A stretch of 64,000 bases of DNA from an uncultured Opitutia bacterium (GTDB taxonomy: Bacteria > Verrucomicrobiota > Verrucomicrobiia > Opitutales > Coraliomargaritaceae), in contig CAKZOI010000072.1 of the NCBI GenBank assembly GCA_937136395.1, positions 62,001 to 126,000 on the forward strand. The letters run 5' to 3'. Within the stretch, counting starts at the first letter, position 1. The number at the start of each line of letters is the position of its first letter. The notes under the pieces were generated by a model. The model did not search any database. It was not told the origin of the DNA and was given only the letters and a program-made list of their open reading frames with translations. The translations under genes were made by a program, and so were the position numbers. Shown in pieces: positions 1-9,497 of the stretch.

Positions 1-875
1 CCATACTTACGAGCAATGGTTGCAGGATACTCACCAGCTTTAACTGTATGCGTGCGCCCTGAACCAATCGCTGCTGGCGCAACCGTTGTCACCGAGGTCG
101 TCGGTGCTGGTTTCGGAGCGACGGAAGAACTCGACGTTGATGACGTGCTGCCAGCATCAGGAATGACTAATGTTTCACCAACTCGAATCATATCGGATGT
201 TTTGCTGTTGGCAGCCTTAATTGCGCCAACGGTGGTGCCGTATTGGCTAGCGATTCTCGAAAGCGTATCACCGCGCTTTACAGTGTAAGTCTGTGAGCCG
301 GTATTGAACGAAGTCGGCTGATAGGCATCTGCTGTTACTGTGCTGACTGTGGCAGAACTTCCTTCGACAGGAATCTGGATTAGCTGACCGATTTTCAAGA
401 CTGAGTTCTTATTTAAACCGTTGGCCGCATAAAGCTCGTTTAGGGAGACATTATAACGCTTAGAAATTGCCCAGAGGCTGTCGCCTTTTTTGACTGTATA
501 TGTTTCGAAGGATGGGCCAGCGATATCGACGGATGGAGCCGCCAAATCGGCCGATGGACCTTGTGAAATAATCGGGTCGATCGGTTGCACATTATCAAAT
601 TCACCAAAATCTTGCGTCGGTGCAAAATCATCGCCTTCAATCCCTGCATTAAACGCAGCATCTAGAGTGGAACCCTGTTCAATACGGGTCGCCTCGATCA
701 AGCCATCAGAAGTGCGCGCCGCGCCCTTTACATCGCTGCGAATGGTTGATGTGCGATTTTGCTGATAAGTTTGCGTCGGCGGTTGAGTCGTCCGGCACCC
801 TGGCTGAACAATTAACACGGCGCCTACACCAAGGTGTAAACAGAGAACAAATCCGAAGATTTTAGAAACTTTCAT
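1..875 (-). CDS. LysM-repeat lipoprotein (3' end beyond window)
   Basis: Secreted or membrane-anchored protein expected to bind peptidoglycan through LysM repeats. Translation from the ATG at 875 shows a hydrophobic leader ending in Q-P-G-C (near residue 27), a weak lipobox, then a low-complexity linker. Two clear LysM modules follow (starting YTVKKGDSLWAISKRY and YTVKRGDTLSRIASQYG), then a Ser/Thr/Pro-rich linker and the start of a third (HTVKAGEYPATIARKYG), where the window ends. It lies 36 bp downstream of murD on the same strand, so it probably belongs to the cell-wall cluster. The partner enzyme or structural role is unknown. The LysM call is secure; the lipoprotein call is an inference. 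Confidence 0.9.
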   Translation of the reverse strand, partial: MKVSKIFGFVLCLHLGVGAVLIVQPGCRTTQPPTQTYQQNRTSTIRSDVKGAARTSDGLIEATRIEQGSTLDAAFNAGIEGDDFAPTQDFGEFDNVQPIDPIISQGPSADLAAPSVDIAGPSFETYTVKKGDSLWAISKRYNVSLNELYAANGLNKNSVLKIGQLIQIPVEGSSATVSTVTADAYQPTSFNTGSQTYTVKRGDTLSRIASQYGTTVGAIKAANSKTSDMIRVGETLVIPDAGSTSSTSSSSVAPKPAPTTSVTTVAPAAIGSGRTHTVKAGEYPATIARKY

Positions 876-911
876 AATATAAAATTTTAAGTGATTCAGG
901 TGAACGCCAGA

Positions 912-2177
912 CTAATGTGCAGCCTGCACGCAATTCAAACTTAAAACAGTCGAAATGAAGCATTTTCCGCGTGATTCATAGCTAGAGAACTGGTCAAAAC
1001 TAGAAAAACCAGGACTGAGCAGCACATTTGCCCGTTCTCGCTTCTCTGCTGCCTTTGCTGCCGCCAAAACAGTGTCTTCAAATTTATCATGAATAAGCAC
1101 TTTTTTGAGGTGTTTCTTCAGCTCAGTTGCCAAACGACGGCCCACTTCACCATAGACAAATGCAGCCTCTACATGCGTGGCCACTTCACGCGCAAATGCC
1201 TCCACATCACCGCCCTTCATCTGTCCTCCACCGATCCAAAAAATAGGTGACTCCATCCCCGTCAAGGCGGCTAATGTCGCGTGAAAATTCGTCGCTTTCG
1301 AATCATTCCAAAAAGCAACACCTGCGCGCTTCGCCTCGCATTTCAGCCGGTGCGCGGCGAGCTCGAACGAATTGGCAGTGTCAAACAAGGCTTGCTCCGG
1401 CAATTCAAGTATCCACCACAACTCAGCAAGCAGGGAGAAATTCTCGCTTTGCGGATAATGTAAAAAAGGAGAATCAGGGCTCAGCCGATCAAATAAAAGT
1501 GGATCTTCATAGGCGACCGAACAGGCATTGAACGGCGAATTCATTAGATTCATCCAGTAACTGACCTGAGGACTGAGCACACACACGCCATCCTGCCGCA
1601 GGCAATCGAAGAGTTTAGCCTTCGCCGCGAAGTAATCTGCCATCGATTCATATCGATCTAAATGGTCCTCAGCAAAATTCGTCCAAATCAAGCCATCGAG
1701 TTCTAACCCAAAGGGCATTTCCGCTTGAAACGAACTCACTTCAAGGATCGCAAAGGCATCGGGTGTATTTACCTCCGACTGGACAGCAGCACTTAATGGG
1801 TAACCGATATTACCTGTAGCGACGGCCTGCTGTCCCGCAGCGCTCATCGCCTGAGCTAAAAATTTGGTGAGTGTGCTTTTGCCATTTGTTCCGGTAATCG
1901 CAATCATCTTCCCCTTCCAGAATCGTGCCGCATAGCCAAGTTCACCAAAACATGGGATCGACGACTGCTCCGCAATTTGCCGCCAAGGATGCGCTGAGCC
2001 GAAACCAGGGCTCACAATTACAGTATCGAATGTTTCAACGATAGATGCGGTAAAAACATCGCGATCTCCTTTGCCATTTTGATCAAACACACAAACAGTG
2101 TGCCCTTGAGAGACAGCCAATTGGCGTGCCGCCTGCCCGCTGACCCCAGCCCCAAGTATAGCGATAGTATGTCTCAT
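912..2177 (-). CDS. murD: UDP-N-acetylmuramoyl-L-alanine--D-glutamate ligase MurD
   Basis: Cytoplasmic Mur ligase that adds D-glutamate to UDP-MurNAc-L-Ala using ATP. The N-terminal Rossmann-like domain starts with ILGAGVSGQAARQL. The ATP-binding P-loop GTNGKST is near residue 97 and the Mur-ligase centre carries EVSSFQ and NFAEDHLDRY. About 421 aa fits the family, although slightly short. I chose the ATG at 2177 because it places the Rossmann motif directly at the N-terminus; a TTG at 2198 would add seven residues. It is separated from mraY by a gene on the opposite strand, which breaks the usual co-directional order, and it is followed closely by the LysM lipoprotein gene. Confidence 0.95.
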   Translation of the reverse strand: MRHTIAILGAGVSGQAARQLAVSQGHTVCVFDQNGKGDRDVFTASIVETFDTVIVSPGFGSAHPWRQIAEQSSIPCFGELGYAARFWKGKMIAITGTNGKSTLTKFLAQAMSAAGQQAVATGNIGYPLSAAVQSEVNTPDAFAILEVSSFQAEMPFGLELDGLIWTNFAEDHLDRYESMADYFAAKAKLFDCLRQDGVCVLSPQVSYWMNLMNSPFNACSVAYEDPLLFDRLSPDSPFLHYPQSENFSLLAELWWILELPEQALFDTANSFELAAHRLKCEAKRAGVAFWNDSKATNFHATLAALTGMESPIFWIGGGQMKGGDVEAFAREVATHVEAAFVYGEVGRRLATELKKHLKKVLIHDKFEDTVLAAAKAAEKRERANVLLSPGFSSFDQFSSYESRGKCFISTVLSLNCVQAAH

Positions 2178-2353
2178 CTGATATAGAATAAGGAACAATC
2201 AAGAATTCAAAAGCAAGCAGTTTGAAATGTAGACAGCCTGAACTCCGAAGATCAGGCCTTTATACAGATACAAGGCATAAAGCATAAAGCTTTACGCTAC
2301 AAAACATTGCCTACATATACAGGAACTGCGTTAATTGTTAATACGAAGTTATT

Positions 2354-3262
2354 ATGGCGGATAAAAAGAGCACTCCCAAATTCAATTTAGTTAAAAAAAC
2401 TGTGACAGCGAGCGAAGCGTCGCCCGAACCACTCGACACCGAAGAACAGCCAGCGAGCCCCTCGAAGCTAAGTCTTAAAGAATCTGGACCAGAAAAACCC
2501 AGCGCACCACAAGCTAGTGAAGAAATCGAAGTCACAAAGCTATTGGACGACGCTTACGCTCCTGAAGAAAAACGCAGACAAAAATCCATACTCGCAACAC
2601 GCATTCGCAAACTCAGCCTCATCTTAGCCGCCAGTGCACTCTCCATTTTTTTGATGTATGCCTACGCGCATATCTGGCAAAAATGGCCGCTATTGGATGA
2701 AGTTACTTGGTATATTCCATTTGTCGCCTCGATCTTTATCGCCCTCTTCGCCTGCGCTAAAGCATTCAGTATATTAAGCAAGGAACGTAGTTACATAATG
2801 GCCGCTACAGGTCTTTGCATTGCTGGCGCACTCACTTACTGGAACGCAATCGTCTTAGAAGTCGCGGCACAACCCGAGCACTATGCACCTGACAACCTTT
2901 TCTGGGAATCTGAAGATGAACTCGAACGTCTACTCGCATATGAGATTAATGCCTGTCGCGGATGGAGTCTGAGTCCGGCCCCTTATGTGCAAATCAGTGA
3001 GGACAGGTATAAAAAAGCCTTTCGCGCACGTCCACGTATTGAATGGAAACCCTACTTCTATTCGCATTTGAACAGCGAGGAACTCAGCAAGACGACCCCC
3101 ACGAATATCGACTTACAGATGCGAGTGGTCTCGCAGAGAATGCTGCAAAAGCGCACTGAAACCTGGAATAACTTCGATGCTCAATATCAAGACCCAGACT
3201 ATAGCTTAAGACTCAAACGCGTGTTGATGCTTCCTTATGTCTTAGCCTTTAAGTTTCTCTGA
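2354..3262 (+). CDS. Unknown membrane protein inside the dcw cluster
   Basis: I do not recognise a family. The 302-aa product has a hydrophilic, Ser/Pro/Glu/Lys-rich N-terminus (about residues 1-85, probably disordered). Three hydrophobic segments follow, around residues 90-107, 117-135 and 143-165, and then a charged C-terminal domain of about 130 residues rich in Tyr, Arg and Trp. The gene is on the plus strand, divergent from murD and convergent with mraY, so it interrupts an otherwise minus-strand division and cell-wall cluster. The ATG at 2354 has no strong Shine-Dalgarno sequence. It has no obvious signs of foreign origin. A cell-envelope role is only suggested by position. Confidence 0.75.
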   Translation: MADKKSTPKFNLVKKTVTASEASPEPLDTEEQPASPSKLSLKESGPEKPSAPQASEEIEVTKLLDDAYAPEEKRRQKSILATRIRKLSLILAASALSIFLMYAYAHIWQKWPLLDEVTWYIPFVASIFIALFACAKAFSILSKERSYIMAATGLCIAGALTYWNAIVLEVAAQPEHYAPDNLFWESEDELERLLAYEINACRGWSLSPAPYVQISEDRYKKAFRARPRIEWKPYFYSHLNSEELSKTTPTNIDLQMRVVSQRMLQKRTETWNNFDAQYQDPDYSLRLKRVLMLPYVLAFKFL

Positions 3263-3337
3263 TTTCGACTCGTAAGATCGACAGCGGCAACACCTGAGCT
3301 GAGCTCCAGCGACGCAAGCGATATTCGATCATGTTAA

Positions 3338-4438
3338 TTAACGTAGCTTCAATGTTGCCAAGCCTGCCATCGCAAAAATCAACGAAAGGATCCAAAACCG
3401 GATCACGACCTTGTTTTCATGCCAGCCCTTCAACTCAAAATGGTGGTGAATCGGTGACATTCTGAAGATACGTTTTTTGCGCAATTTAAACGACCCGACT
3501 TGTAAAATAACTGAGCCTGCTTCCATCACAAATATACCACCAACGATGATCAAGGTGAGCGGTTGATGAACCATAAAGGCGATCATACCGATTAAGCCCC
3601 CCAGTGCCAATGATCCAGTGTCTCCCATGAAGACCTCCGCGGGATGCGAGTTATACCAAAGAAACGCAAGACTCGCCCCGAGTAATGCAGAACACATCAC
3701 TGCCAGCTCTCCGGCTCCAGGTATGTAGCTGATAAACAGATACTCGGAAATAATCATATTACCTGCGGCATAGGCCATGATCGCAAAAGTCAGGGCTGCG
3801 GTGACCGTGCAACCTATCGCTAAGCCGTCGACGCCATCCGTTAGATTAATCGCATTACTAGAGCCCGCGAGGACTAGAAACAAAAACGGCGCGAGTAGGA
3901 AAATCGGCATTTCAGCGATCAGCACATTCTTATAGAATGGAACCCACAACTCCCTCATCTTACTCGCAGACTCCGGAAAGCTCAACAATACCACCAAGGC
4001 CAGACCTGTAATAAATGCCTGTCCAACAAGCTTCCAGCGACTCGACAAGCCATCACTATTACCCTTGGTGACTTTTAAATAATCATCGAGAAAGCCAATA
4101 ATAGTCAGCCCAACATAAACCATTAAAGCCGTATATACATACACATTGGGCCGCGCCCATAGAACAGTGCTAACGACGATGGAAGCGCAGATCATCAAGC
4201 CACCCATTGTCGGCGTTTGTGCCTTTGAAGCGTGTAGCTCTGCCAATTCACCCACTTCATCTTTACCTCTAAATGCTTGCTTGGCACTCAATTGACGCAG
4301 CTTGGCAAACAGCCAAGGCCCCATCAAAAAGCCGACACCCATCGCCGTCATACCCGCAAATGCTGCACGCAATGTAAGATAGCGAAAGAGACGGAGCGGA
4401 CCGAAGTAGGATTCGAAATCGGCAAGGTAACTAAGCAT
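3338..4438 (-). CDS. mraY: Phospho-N-acetylmuramoyl-pentapeptide-transferase MraY
   Basis: Integral membrane enzyme that transfers phospho-MurNAc-pentapeptide from UDP to undecaprenyl phosphate, forming lipid I. The 366-aa length and about ten hydrophobic segments match the family. Visible signatures are FLDDYLK (Mg/substrate Asp pair), NAINLTDGVDGLA, the GDTGSLALGG loop and MSPIHHHFELKGWHE near the C-terminus. The ATG at 4438 gives the expected N-terminus. It lies 34 bp downstream of murF on the same strand and is probably cotranscribed. The plus-strand gene at 2354 converges on its 3' end. Confidence 0.97.
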   Translation of the reverse strand: MLSYLADFESYFGPLRLFRYLTLRAAFAGMTAMGVGFLMGPWLFAKLRQLSAKQAFRGKDEVGELAELHASKAQTPTMGGLMICASIVVSTVLWARPNVYVYTALMVYVGLTIIGFLDDYLKVTKGNSDGLSSRWKLVGQAFITGLALVVLLSFPESASKMRELWVPFYKNVLIAEMPIFLLAPFLFLVLAGSSNAINLTDGVDGLAIGCTVTAALTFAIMAYAAGNMIISEYLFISYIPGAGELAVMCSALLGASLAFLWYNSHPAEVFMGDTGSLALGGLIGMIAFMVHQPLTLIIVGGIFVMEAGSVILQVGSFKLRKKRIFRMSPIHHHFELKGWHENKVVIRFWILSLIFAMAGLATLKLR

Positions 4439-4472
4439 AATTCAAGTAGTATGTGGCGTAATTAAAGTAAAA

Positions 4473-5852
4473 TTAAGTGGCATTCGAAAGCAGTTTTTCG
4501 AGTTGATAGCTACGGCTACCCTTGAGAAACAGTGCACCCTGGAATTGCGCAATCTCCGATTTTACATTTTCGAGTGTTTCACAAACATTCAACTGACTCG
4601 CTAGGTTACCAGCTTCCAGCGCCCCCTTCTGATACGCGCCAGATAATGCCTGCGGCCCGATGAAAATAGCCTGATCCTGTGGGCGCAGTTTTAACTGCTT
4701 ACCCACAGATTCATGCAGCTCAACTGCAGACGCACCCAATTCATTCATCGCACCAAGCACATACGCCCTTGGCTGCGTGCCTGCCACCGCGTCAAAAGCG
4801 TCTAGTGCATCCGCCATCGAGGTTGGATTTGCATTATAGCAATCCACATAAAAAAACTGCCCGTCTTTCTGCAATGTATGCCCACGATTCAAAGCAGGTC
4901 GCCACTCTGCGATACGTTCCTGTAACTCAACACAATCAACGCCTAACTCATACGCTGCAGCAATCCCGAGAGCGGTATTTGTCGCAATTCCAAGACTCGA
5001 CGTATGCACGACATATTTAGCAGATCCAATCAATAATTCATAGCCGGGGCCTTTGCCATCAATTGGATATAATTCATACTGAACCCATTTACCGACTTCA
5101 ATATCAGGCATAGGCTCGCCTGAGCGATGAAGCACGATCGCACGGTCAGCCACCGTTGAAAACACAGGGTATTTCAACAACTCACTGGAAAATACAACAT
5201 GAGAGTCTGGTCTTGCCTCTTGAAATAGGCGTGCCTTCTCAACGGCAATCCCGTCTAGGCTTCCCAGTAGTTCTAAATGTGCCGCACCGATATTGGTTAT
5301 GATCGTCAGATCTGCTCGAATCATTTCACCGAGCAATTGCATTTCGCCAGGTTGATTAATTCCAGCTTCAACCACTGCAGACTTAGCCGTTGCAGGATCG
5401 AGATCAATCAAGGTGAGTGGCACCCCAATACGATTATTCAAATTGCCCTTTGTTGCATGTGTCTGCTCGACTCCCAACAACCTGCGCAGCATTTCTTTCG
5501 TCGATGTTTTGCCACAACTTCCAGTGATGCCGACTACTGGACCGTCGAACCGAGCGCGTGCCGAAGCACCGATTAACCCGAGCGCGCATAGCGAATCGTC
5601 AACGACTAACTGTGGAAGCGAAATATCTACGATCCGCTCGACCATTACAGCTGAGGCACCTCCAATGGCTGCTTGCTCCACAAAGTCATGCCCATCACGA
5701 ACACCGCCACTTAGTGCGACAAAGCAATCCCCTACTTCTATTTGACGTGCATCAAAGCAAAATTTTGTAAGCGGCTGCCCAGCTCGCGAACCATGCCATT
5801 TTCCCTTGGTGATCTGTGCAAGTTCGTCTGGTGCATAAGCATACATAGTCAT
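4473..5852 (-). CDS. murF: UDP-MurNAc-tripeptide--D-alanyl-D-alanine ligase MurF
   Basis: Cytoplasmic ligase that adds D-Ala-D-Ala to UDP-MurNAc-tripeptide, the last soluble step before MraY. The 459 aa include an N-terminal substrate domain (FCFDARQIEVGDCFVALSGG), the P-loop GSCGKTSTKEML (about residues 111-122), the central motif ITNIGAAHLELLGS, and a C-terminal domain with VDCYNANPTSM. The ATG at 5852 lies 13 bp after the murE stop. No anomalies. Confidence 0.95.
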   Translation of the reverse strand: MTMYAYAPDELAQITKGKWHGSRAGQPLTKFCFDARQIEVGDCFVALSGGVRDGHDFVEQAAIGGASAVMVERIVDISLPQLVVDDSLCALGLIGASARARFDGPVVGITGSCGKTSTKEMLRRLLGVEQTHATKGNLNNRIGVPLTLIDLDPATAKSAVVEAGINQPGEMQLLGEMIRADLTIITNIGAAHLELLGSLDGIAVEKARLFQEARPDSHVVFSSELLKYPVFSTVADRAIVLHRSGEPMPDIEVGKWVQYELYPIDGKGPGYELLIGSAKYVVHTSSLGIATNTALGIAAAYELGVDCVELQERIAEWRPALNRGHTLQKDGQFFYVDCYNANPTSMADALDAFDAVAGTQPRAYVLGAMNELGASAVELHESVGKQLKLRPQDQAIFIGPQALSGAYQKGALEAGNLASQLNVCETLENVKSEIAQFQGALFLKGSRSYQLEKLLSNAT

Positions 5853-5865
5853 ACTAGCAGTCGAC

Positions 5866-7335
5866 TCAGTAGCCCTTTAAACTCAATAGCTCACGAGCGA
5901 CCTGTGCATCATCAAATGGAATCACCGACCCATCAAATTCTTGGTAAGTCTCATGGCCCTTTCCTGCAATCAGCACACAATCACCTGGCATTGCAGAATC
6001 GAGTGCTAGTGAGATCGCACGTTTACGATCTTCAATAAATTCAGCATTTTCAGATTTTTTGGATGCACGCATATCATCAAAAATTTGCGCCAGTTCTTCC
6101 GAGCGTGGATTGTCGGCAGTTACAAAAACTTGATCGGCACCTTGCAATGCTGCCTCAAGCATAGGCGCACGTTTGGTTCGGTCACGATCGCCACCACAGC
6201 CAAACACTACAATCAGTCGGCCTTCAGTAATTTCAGACAGCATCTCGCAGGCAAGTCTAACAGCGTCGTCGGTATGTGCATAATCAACCAAAACATTATA
6301 GGGCAGATTACTTTTAACTTTTTCCATGCGACCAGGCACACCTGGAAAGGCCTGCAAGCGTAAGAGCATCGCGGCGATCTCATGTCCTTTAGCGCGTCCA
6401 ATCGCGATAGCAGCGATTAGGTTGCTAACATTATATCGACCTAACAAGGGTGATACTATCGATGCGCGACCCTCTGGCCATGACAACTCAAATTCTGTGC
6501 GATCCGCATATAGCTTTATATTGCTCGCACGTATAATCGCATTGGCAGCCATACCAAATGTAACAACAGGCAGCCCTCTCGGCAGTTCACTGAGTAATCG
6601 CTTTCCATACGGGCAATCGATATTAATGACACCTGCCTTTGGCTTTGCACCGATCTCACCAGTGAATAGGCGCTTTTTCACCGAGTAATAAGACTCCATG
6701 GTTTTATGGTAATCAATATGGTCGCGCGTGAGATTTAGAAAGACAGCAACATCAATATCGATTCCATAAACACGTTTTTGATCAATACCATGCGAACTCA
6801 CTTCCATCACGACTTGCTCGCAGTCGTTCGAATGCATCTGGCTTAGTAAGGCAAAGGTATCAACAGACTCAGGTGTGGTCCTAAAAGAAGGCAAGGTGCG
6901 TTTTCCGATATCATAACGGATCGTGCCGATCAAACCAACATTATCACTGCCGCCTATTAAATGCTGGGTCAGCATAGAGACCGTGGTCTTACCGTTCGTT
7001 CCAGTAATTCCTGCAATGCTTAGCCTTTCGTCTGGGCGATCATAGAATTCACGGGATATTTGCGCTAGCGCCTTACGAACATCTTTTACTTGAACAAAAC
7101 CAATAGGAAAATGTGCACCTAGGTCTTGCTCTGTCACAATTGCAACCGCTCCGCGATCCACAGCTTCCTCAACATAATGGTTGCCGTCTGTGCGGAGGCC
7201 ACCGATCGCAAAAAACAAAGCACCAGGCACGACGCGGCGACTATCCGTAATCAAGCAAGTTACTGATGCATCGTTTTTATGTCTATTCGCGACGATCTCG
7301 ATCCCTTCAATTAATTGCGTCAATGTCGGGTTCAT
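5866..7335 (-). CDS. murE: UDP-MurNAc-L-Ala-D-Glu--2,6-diaminopimelate ligase MurE
   Basis: Adds the third peptide residue to the peptidoglycan precursor. The P-loop is ITGTNGKTT. The specificity motif DNPR (in VTADNPRSEEL) is the signature of meso-diaminopimelate-adding MurE, so the wall should be of the mDAP type. GKGHETYQ near the C-terminus is also typical. I placed the start at the ATG at 7335, which gives 489 aa and the normal N-terminus. An ATG at 7449 would add 38 unusual residues and overlap the 3' end of ftsI by 29 bp; neither start has a clear Shine-Dalgarno sequence. Cotranscription with ftsI and murF is likely. Confidence 0.93.
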   Translation of the reverse strand: MNPTLTQLIEGIEIVANRHKNDASVTCLITDSRRVVPGALFFAIGGLRTDGNHYVEEAVDRGAVAIVTEQDLGAHFPIGFVQVKDVRKALAQISREFYDRPDERLSIAGITGTNGKTTVSMLTQHLIGGSDNVGLIGTIRYDIGKRTLPSFRTTPESVDTFALLSQMHSNDCEQVVMEVSSHGIDQKRVYGIDIDVAVFLNLTRDHIDYHKTMESYYSVKKRLFTGEIGAKPKAGVINIDCPYGKRLLSELPRGLPVVTFGMAANAIIRASNIKLYADRTEFELSWPEGRASIVSPLLGRYNVSNLIAAIAIGRAKGHEIAAMLLRLQAFPGVPGRMEKVKSNLPYNVLVDYAHTDDAVRLACEMLSEITEGRLIVVFGCGGDRDRTKRAPMLEAALQGADQVFVTADNPRSEELAQIFDDMRASKKSENAEFIEDRKRAISLALDSAMPGDCVLIAGKGHETYQEFDGSVIPFDDAQVARELLSLKGY

Positions 7336-7420
7336 CGGAGAGCGACGATCACTTTGAACATTTATCGAAGTGTTCTGGCGTGAATAAGATTGGCGAGAGC
7401 TGGCAGCTGAGAGCAGTGTG

Positions 7421-9229
7421 CTAATTTGAAAGTCGGCGAGTCCGATCATAAATAAAAGTTGGTTGGTAGGCGATGTCTTGTCTCGAGGAACGGATACCTA
7501 AATAGGCGATACAGGCTTCCGCGATATTGCGGAAGGCGGGTGCAGCTACTGAACCTCCATAGCCGACACCCTTAAATTTTGGTTCGTCGACCACGACTGT
7601 GATAACGAGTGCAGGATTGTTCGCAGGAAAAAATCCACTGAATGAGGCAACGTGATGCTGGCGTGAATATTGTCCGTTCACTATTTTCTGAGTTGTGCCG
7701 GTCTTACCGGCAACCATGTAGTTTTTGATCGCTGCCTTGCGCGCAGTGCCTTCCTCACCCACCACATCGGCAAGCATTTGACTCACAGTTGCCGCCACTT
7801 CTGCAGAAACCACTCGGCGTTTCGCTTTAGGTGCAAAACGAATCACGTCCTCACCTGTCGAGTCGAAAATACGTTTTGTAAGCAGTGGCTCCATCAGCAC
7901 ACCATCATTTGCGATTACCGACATAGCCGTATGCACCTGCATCGGTGTTGCACTCACAGCGTGCCCCATGGGCAGGCGTGTAATTGTGAGTCCATCCCAG
8001 TTCTTCACCTTGTGTAAAGTCCCAGAAACTTCACCACCTAGATCACAGCCAGTCTTCTCCCCAAAGCCAAAAGCTGCAGCGTAATCATGTAGACGAGTTT
8101 CACCTAGCAACATACCTAAGTGAGCAGCACCACGGTTACTTGATTTGACTACAATATCGTGAACCGAAAGCTCGTCGTAAACATGGTGATCGCCAGGCAA
8201 CTTCAGGCTCCGCCCACGATAAGTGACACGAGAGACACCCGTCTTAAACATGTCGTCTGGAGATACCACTCCCTCATTCAACGCAGCCGCAGCGGGCACG
8301 ATCTTGAATGTCGATCCAGGCTCAATCACATCGGTAAGCGCACGATTACGCTGCGAATCGATCGGGTATTTTTTCGTATTAAAAAACTCATTTGGATCAT
8401 ATGTCGGGTAGTTGGCCATCGCGAGCACAGCTCCTGTAGCGGGTTCACTCACAATGACACTGATTCCATTCGGATTATACTCCTCTGCTAACTTCGTCAC
8501 TTCCGCTTCAACAATATGCTGAACCATTAGGTCGATACTTAGTTCAACGTTCAATCCGTCGAAAGACTCGACTTCACGTTCGCGAAATTCTGCAAGTTCA
8601 CGGCGTTTGCCATCTTTCTCGGTTTCGCGCCAACCATCTTGGCCACGTAAGTAATAATCAAAGAAGCGTTCAATTCCAGTAACGGGTGTTTCCTCTTTAT
8701 TCACATAGCCTAAAATATGTGCAGCAAGCTTACCTGACGGATACGTTCGGCTGTATTTACTATTCCCATACACACCACGAATACCTAGTTCACGAACTGC
8801 CTCGTTCGTAGATTCGTTGGCATTTTTTGCAAGTGCCGCCCAACGAATCAAGCGAACTTCTTTTGCATGTTCGCTACCTTTGCGTGTTTTGGTATCCACC
8901 AAGCGTTCGATCTCCGCCAAAGGCTTGTCCAAGACCTCGGCTAACTCAGCTAGTTTTTCACGATCGCTTTCTTGAAAAGCTTGTGGATCCACTCCGATGT
9001 CATAAGCGGTGCGCGTCGTAGCTAATAGATTTCCACGTGAATCCACGATATTACCGCGACGCGCCTCGATCACATTGATCATTTTCCGATTACTGGAAAC
9101 ATGCTCCATGAGCTCCTCTTGTTCCCATACGTGCAAATAAAATAAGCGCCCAAGAAGCACACAGAACGCAAAAGCGACTGCACACGAAACGAGCGATGCA
9201 CGATAACTGGAAACAAAGGCTTTACTCAT
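7421..9229 (-). CDS. ftsI: Division-specific transpeptidase FtsI (PBP3 class)
   Basis: Inner-membrane class B penicillin-binding protein that crosslinks septal peptidoglycan. The 602 aa comprise a short cytoplasmic tail, one transmembrane segment (about residues 10-28), a PBP dimerisation domain, and a transpeptidase domain with all three catalytic motifs: SxxK in EPGSTFKIVPAA, SxN in KSSNRGAA, and KTG in AGKTGTTQK. No PASTA domain is seen. The ATG at 9229 overlaps by 4 bp (ATGA) the stop of the small upstream gene, which suggests translational coupling. It lies in the dcw order ftsL-like / unknown / ftsI / murE. Confidence 0.96.
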   Translation of the reverse strand: MSKAFVSSYRASLVSCAVAFAFCVLLGRLFYLHVWEQEELMEHVSSNRKMINVIEARRGNIVDSRGNLLATTRTAYDIGVDPQAFQESDREKLAELAEVLDKPLAEIERLVDTKTRKGSEHAKEVRLIRWAALAKNANESTNEAVRELGIRGVYGNSKYSRTYPSGKLAAHILGYVNKEETPVTGIERFFDYYLRGQDGWRETEKDGKRRELAEFREREVESFDGLNVELSIDLMVQHIVEAEVTKLAEEYNPNGISVIVSEPATGAVLAMANYPTYDPNEFFNTKKYPIDSQRNRALTDVIEPGSTFKIVPAAAALNEGVVSPDDMFKTGVSRVTYRGRSLKLPGDHHVYDELSVHDIVVKSSNRGAAHLGMLLGETRLHDYAAAFGFGEKTGCDLGGEVSGTLHKVKNWDGLTITRLPMGHAVSATPMQVHTAMSVIANDGVLMEPLLTKRIFDSTGEDVIRFAPKAKRRVVSAEVAATVSQMLADVVGEEGTARKAAIKNYMVAGKTGTTQKIVNGQYSRQHHVASFSGFFPANNPALVITVVVDEPKFKGVGYGGSVAAPAFRNIAEACIAYLGIRSSRQDIAYQPTFIYDRTRRLSN

Positions 9230-9459
9230 ACAGCAATATGGGCGACGTGATTCTTATTCGTTGATTTATAGCGTCGCTCAAGACGACGAAGCGTGCGACC
9301 AGATGGGCGGAGTGGCTTCACAGCCCGAGGCCATTCGCAATATTGTGGTTCTGCTTCGAGTGCGGCATGCTCAACAATATGCGCCATCCCACTACCTACA
9401 CCGAGATCCAGCGTGTCTTTATGCTGCCGACAACGATAGTAATTAGATGTGATATACAT
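9226..9459 (-). CDS. Small unknown basic protein between ftsL-like gene and ftsI
   Basis: A 77-aa open frame with an ATG at 9459 and a stop that overlaps the ftsI start in an ATGA arrangement. The product is hydrophilic and basic in its C-terminal half (RPSGRTLRRLERRYKS), with no signal peptide or transmembrane segment and two Cys residues. I recognise no family. The tight coupling to ftsI and the lack of any other gene in this gap argue that it is translated; alternatively the frame is open by chance and this is the ftsI leader. Confidence 0.5.
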   Translation of the reverse strand: MYITSNYYRCRQHKDTLDLGVGSGMAHIVEHAALEAEPQYCEWPRAVKPLRPSGRTLRRLERRYKSTNKNHVAHIAV

Positions 9460-9497
9460 AATTGGTAGGTGTTAGCACTGGGCAGTTAGAATGAAGG

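Noticed and set aside
2273-2305. AAAGCAT-type short repeats between murD and the membrane gene as a heptad leader
   Set aside because: Two or three units only and about 50-100 bp from either start, so it does not fit the position rule of the others.
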